Positions 6,227 through 7,070 of a stretch of 7,070 bases of DNA are shown here, piece by piece; position 1 is the first letter of the stretch; every line of letters starts with the position of its first letter. Source of the stretch: SIG588 sp045533175 (lineage in GTDB: Bacteria; Bacillota; Clostridia; Oscillospirales; Acutalibacteraceae). The notes under the pieces are model-generated. The model searched no databases. It was not told the DNA's origin and saw only the letters and a list, made by a program, of their open reading frames with translations. The position numbers and the translations under genes are program-made. The stretch is taken from positions 1 through 7,070 of the forward strand of contig JAZSHJ010000054.1 of the NCBI GenBank assembly GCA_045533175.1, given 5' to 3'.

Positions 6227-6500
6227 CAAACCGAAGAGGAAAAGTGAGTACGCTTTGACACGGTGGTACAGCGACCTGCGGGTGGTGTAAGCGCAGGACA
6301 CACGGCAAAGCCGAATGGGTTTCCGAGGGCGACCCGAACGCGCAACGTGCGTCGGTAGGGAAGACGGAGAAGACACTTCGTTAACAATGTCCCGTGTATG
6401 ATGGTACGTGTTGAGTGGGCGCACAGCGCCAAGCAGGGTGGCACCGCAGGAGTAACGGCTCTTGTCCCGGCAGAAATATGCAGGGGACGGGGCTTTTTTT
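6227..6500 (+). ncRNA. T-box riboswitch, tryptophan (UGG specifier)
   Basis: This leader senses uncharged tRNA-Trp and controls read-through into trpB2. Stem I can be traced: lower helix GGAAA (6238-6242) with TTTCC (6320-6324); specifier loop with the AGTA turn (6247-6250) opposite GAA and the codon TGG at 6316-6318; upper helix GCTTTG (6252-6257) with CAAAGC (6306-6311); an AGCGA bulge; and the distal helix CCTGCG/CGCAGG (6275-6297) enclosing the GGTGGTGTAAG loop. A GGCGC/GCGCC hairpin (6419-6430) precedes the conserved T-box AGGGTGGCACCGC (6435-6447). Its TGGC bulge is complementary to the GCCA end expected for tRNA-Trp, independently supporting the Trp assignment. The start is inferred from the promoter; the end is the terminator's T-run. 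Confidence 0.95.
6458..6500 (+). terminator. T-box regulated rho-independent terminator
   Basis: GCTC-TT-GTCCC (6458-6468) pairs with GGGAC-G-GGGC (6484-6493), with one bulged base and G-U pairs, followed by seven T's (6494-6500). The CCC and flanking bases of the 5' arm can instead pair with AGGG of the T-box at 6435-6438, and CGG at 6456-6458 can pair with CCG of the T-box, forming the competing antiterminator when uncharged tRNA-Trp binds. Confidence 0.9.
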
Positions 6501-6531
6501 ATACCCTTTCCCGAGAAAAGGAGAGAACAAG

Positions 6532-6915
6532 ATGAACGAACAGACGATTCCCTACAAGATCTATTTGGACGAAGAGGAGATCCCGAAGCAGTGGTATAAC
6601 CTCAGGGCGGACATGAAAAACAAACCCGCACCGCTGTTGGATCCCGAGACCATGCAACCGATGAGCGCCGACAAACTGCGCACGGTGTTTTGTGAAGAGT
6701 TGGTACAGCAGGAGTTGGACGATACAACGCCGTATTTTGACATCCCCGCCGAAATCCGTGATTTTTATAAGATGTACCGTCCCTCTCCGCTCACACGGGC
6801 GTATTATCTTGAAAAGGCACTGGGTACGCCCGCAAAGATCTATTATAAGTTTGAGGGCGGCAACACAAGCGGCAGTCACAAACTCAATTCCGCCATTGCA
6901 CAGGCATATTATGCC
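6532..6915 (+). CDS. trpB: Tryptophan synthase beta chain, TrpB2 type (3' part missing from assembly)
   Basis: Only the first 128 codons are genuine here. TrpB condenses indole with L-serine to tryptophan using pyridoxal phosphate. The sequence has the conserved RPSPLTRA stretch (83-90) and GTPAKIYYKFEG followed by GSHKLN, where K117 is the predicted PLP-binding lysine. The GTPA-IYYK-EG...GSHK pattern and the N-terminal extension point to the TrpB2 subfamily (usual length about 430-460 residues) rather than classical TrpB1. The ATG at 6532 has AAGGAG (6518-6523) eight bases upstream; an in-frame ATG at 6415 lies inside the T-box RNA and is rejected. The frame continues to a TGA at 6943-6945, but everything from 6916 on is adapter sequence, so that stop and the nine residues before it are artefactual. 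TrpB2 proteins often act without TrpA; whether trpA lies nearby cannot be seen. Confidence 0.93.
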
Positions 6916-6999
6916 AAGTCGGATCGTAGCCATGTCGTTCTGTGAGCCAAGGAGTTGGCACAATAATTTGTCTTCCTAAGACCGCTTGGCCTCCGACTT
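6916..6999. other. MGI/BGI sequencing adapter (assembly artefact)
   Basis: 6916-6957 (beginning AAGTCGGATCGTAGCC) matches, from memory, the full 42-base adapter of one end of MGI/BGISEQ libraries. 6968-6999 is the reverse complement of the 32-base adapter of the other end (AAGTCGGAGGCCAAGC...). Between them 6958-6967 is a 10-base segment in the position of the sample barcode. The shared AAGTCGGA ends explain the 8-bp inverted repeat at 6916-6923 and 6992-6999. This is not genomic DNA and should be trimmed. Confidence 0.97.
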
Positions 7000-7070
7000 A
7001 TAAGTTTGAGGGCGGCAACACAAGCGGCAGTCACAAACTCAATTCCGCCATTGCACAGGCATATTATGCC
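7000..7070 (+). repeat. Artefactual second copy of a 71-bp trpB fragment
   Basis: 7000-7070 is identical to 6845-6915 at a period of 155 bases, which equals the 71-base insert plus the 84-base adapter. Two further flanking T's match by chance. It is what results from reading around a circularised short insert in a DNA nanoball, not a genomic duplication. It ends exactly where the insert ends, which is also the end of the window. Confidence 0.95.

Noticed and set aside
4143..6290. Very long open frame on the plus strand opposite copA and csoR
   Set aside because: It is antisense to two well-defined genes, has low-complexity Ser/Thr/Ala-rich translation, no family motif, and runs through the csoR operator and promoter and into the T-box leader.
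6415..6531. N-terminal extension of trpB from an upstream ATG at 6415
   Set aside because: It would translate through the T-box motif and terminator; the ATG at 6532 has a proper ribosome site and family-like N terminus.
6532..6945. trpB as a natural pseudogene or truncated 137-residue protein
   Set aside because: The stop codon and last nine codons lie in adapter sequence starting at 6916; nothing indicates a real truncation.
6845..7070. Direct repeat with inner 8-bp inverted repeat as an insertion element, CRISPR unit or diversity-generating repeat
   Set aside because: The spacer is two sequencing adapters and a barcode; the inverted repeat is the shared AAGTCGGA adapter end.

Overview
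The window looks like the end of a metagenomic contig from a Firmicute, most likely a gut Clostridia/Oscillospiraceae-type bacterium of moderate GC. The support is a tRNA-Trp-responsive T-box leader, a CsoR-copA copper operon with a Gram-positive-type operator, strong AGGAGG-type ribosome sites, consensus sigma-A promoters, and a zinc-ribbon/TPR-like membrane protein of a style common in Clostridia. The taxon is inferred; no rRNA or marker gene is present.

Layout, left to right. (1) 1-1951, minus strand: a two-gene unit encoding a YkuE-type metallophosphoesterase (GTG start) followed by a zinc-ribbon, single-pass membrane protein with TPR-like repeats. A bidirectional terminator appears to be cut by the left edge. 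(2) 1952-2072: a compact divergent promoter region. (3) 2073-2978, plus strand: an AEC-family (auxin efflux carrier-like) permease. (4) 3018-3249: tRNA-Gly(CCC) with its own promoter, encoded CCA and a strong hairpin terminator. It is followed by a second large hairpin whose 3' flank resembles the end of the tRNA. (5) 3248-6064, minus strand: copA (Cu+ P1B-type ATPase with a metal-binding domain at both ends) behind csoR. The promoter is TTGACA-17-TATAAT, with one CsoR box filling the spacer and a second box, in mirror orientation, just downstream of the -10. (6) 6192-6915, plus strand: a consensus promoter, a complete T-box riboswitch with a UGG (Trp) specifier, a rho-independent terminator, and the first 128 codons of a TrpB2-type tryptophan synthase beta chain.

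The last 155 bases are not biology. Positions 6916-6999 match both MGI/BGI DNA-nanoball library adapters with a 10-base barcode-like spacer between them, and 7000-7070 repeats 6845-6915 exactly. This is what a read through a circularised 71-bp insert would give. The stop codon that seems to truncate trpB lies inside the adapter, so trpB is probably intact in the organism and simply unassembled here.

Functional logic: the copper operon is autoregulated, with CsoR repressing itself and CopA until Cu(I) binds. The trpB2 gene is controlled by uncharged tRNA-Trp through transcription antitermination. I found no undescribed multi-gene system. The most interesting biological points are the operator architecture of the copper promoter, the double-ended CopA, the Trp T-box on a trpB2 gene, and the unexplained hairpin/tRNA-like tail next to tRNA-Gly.
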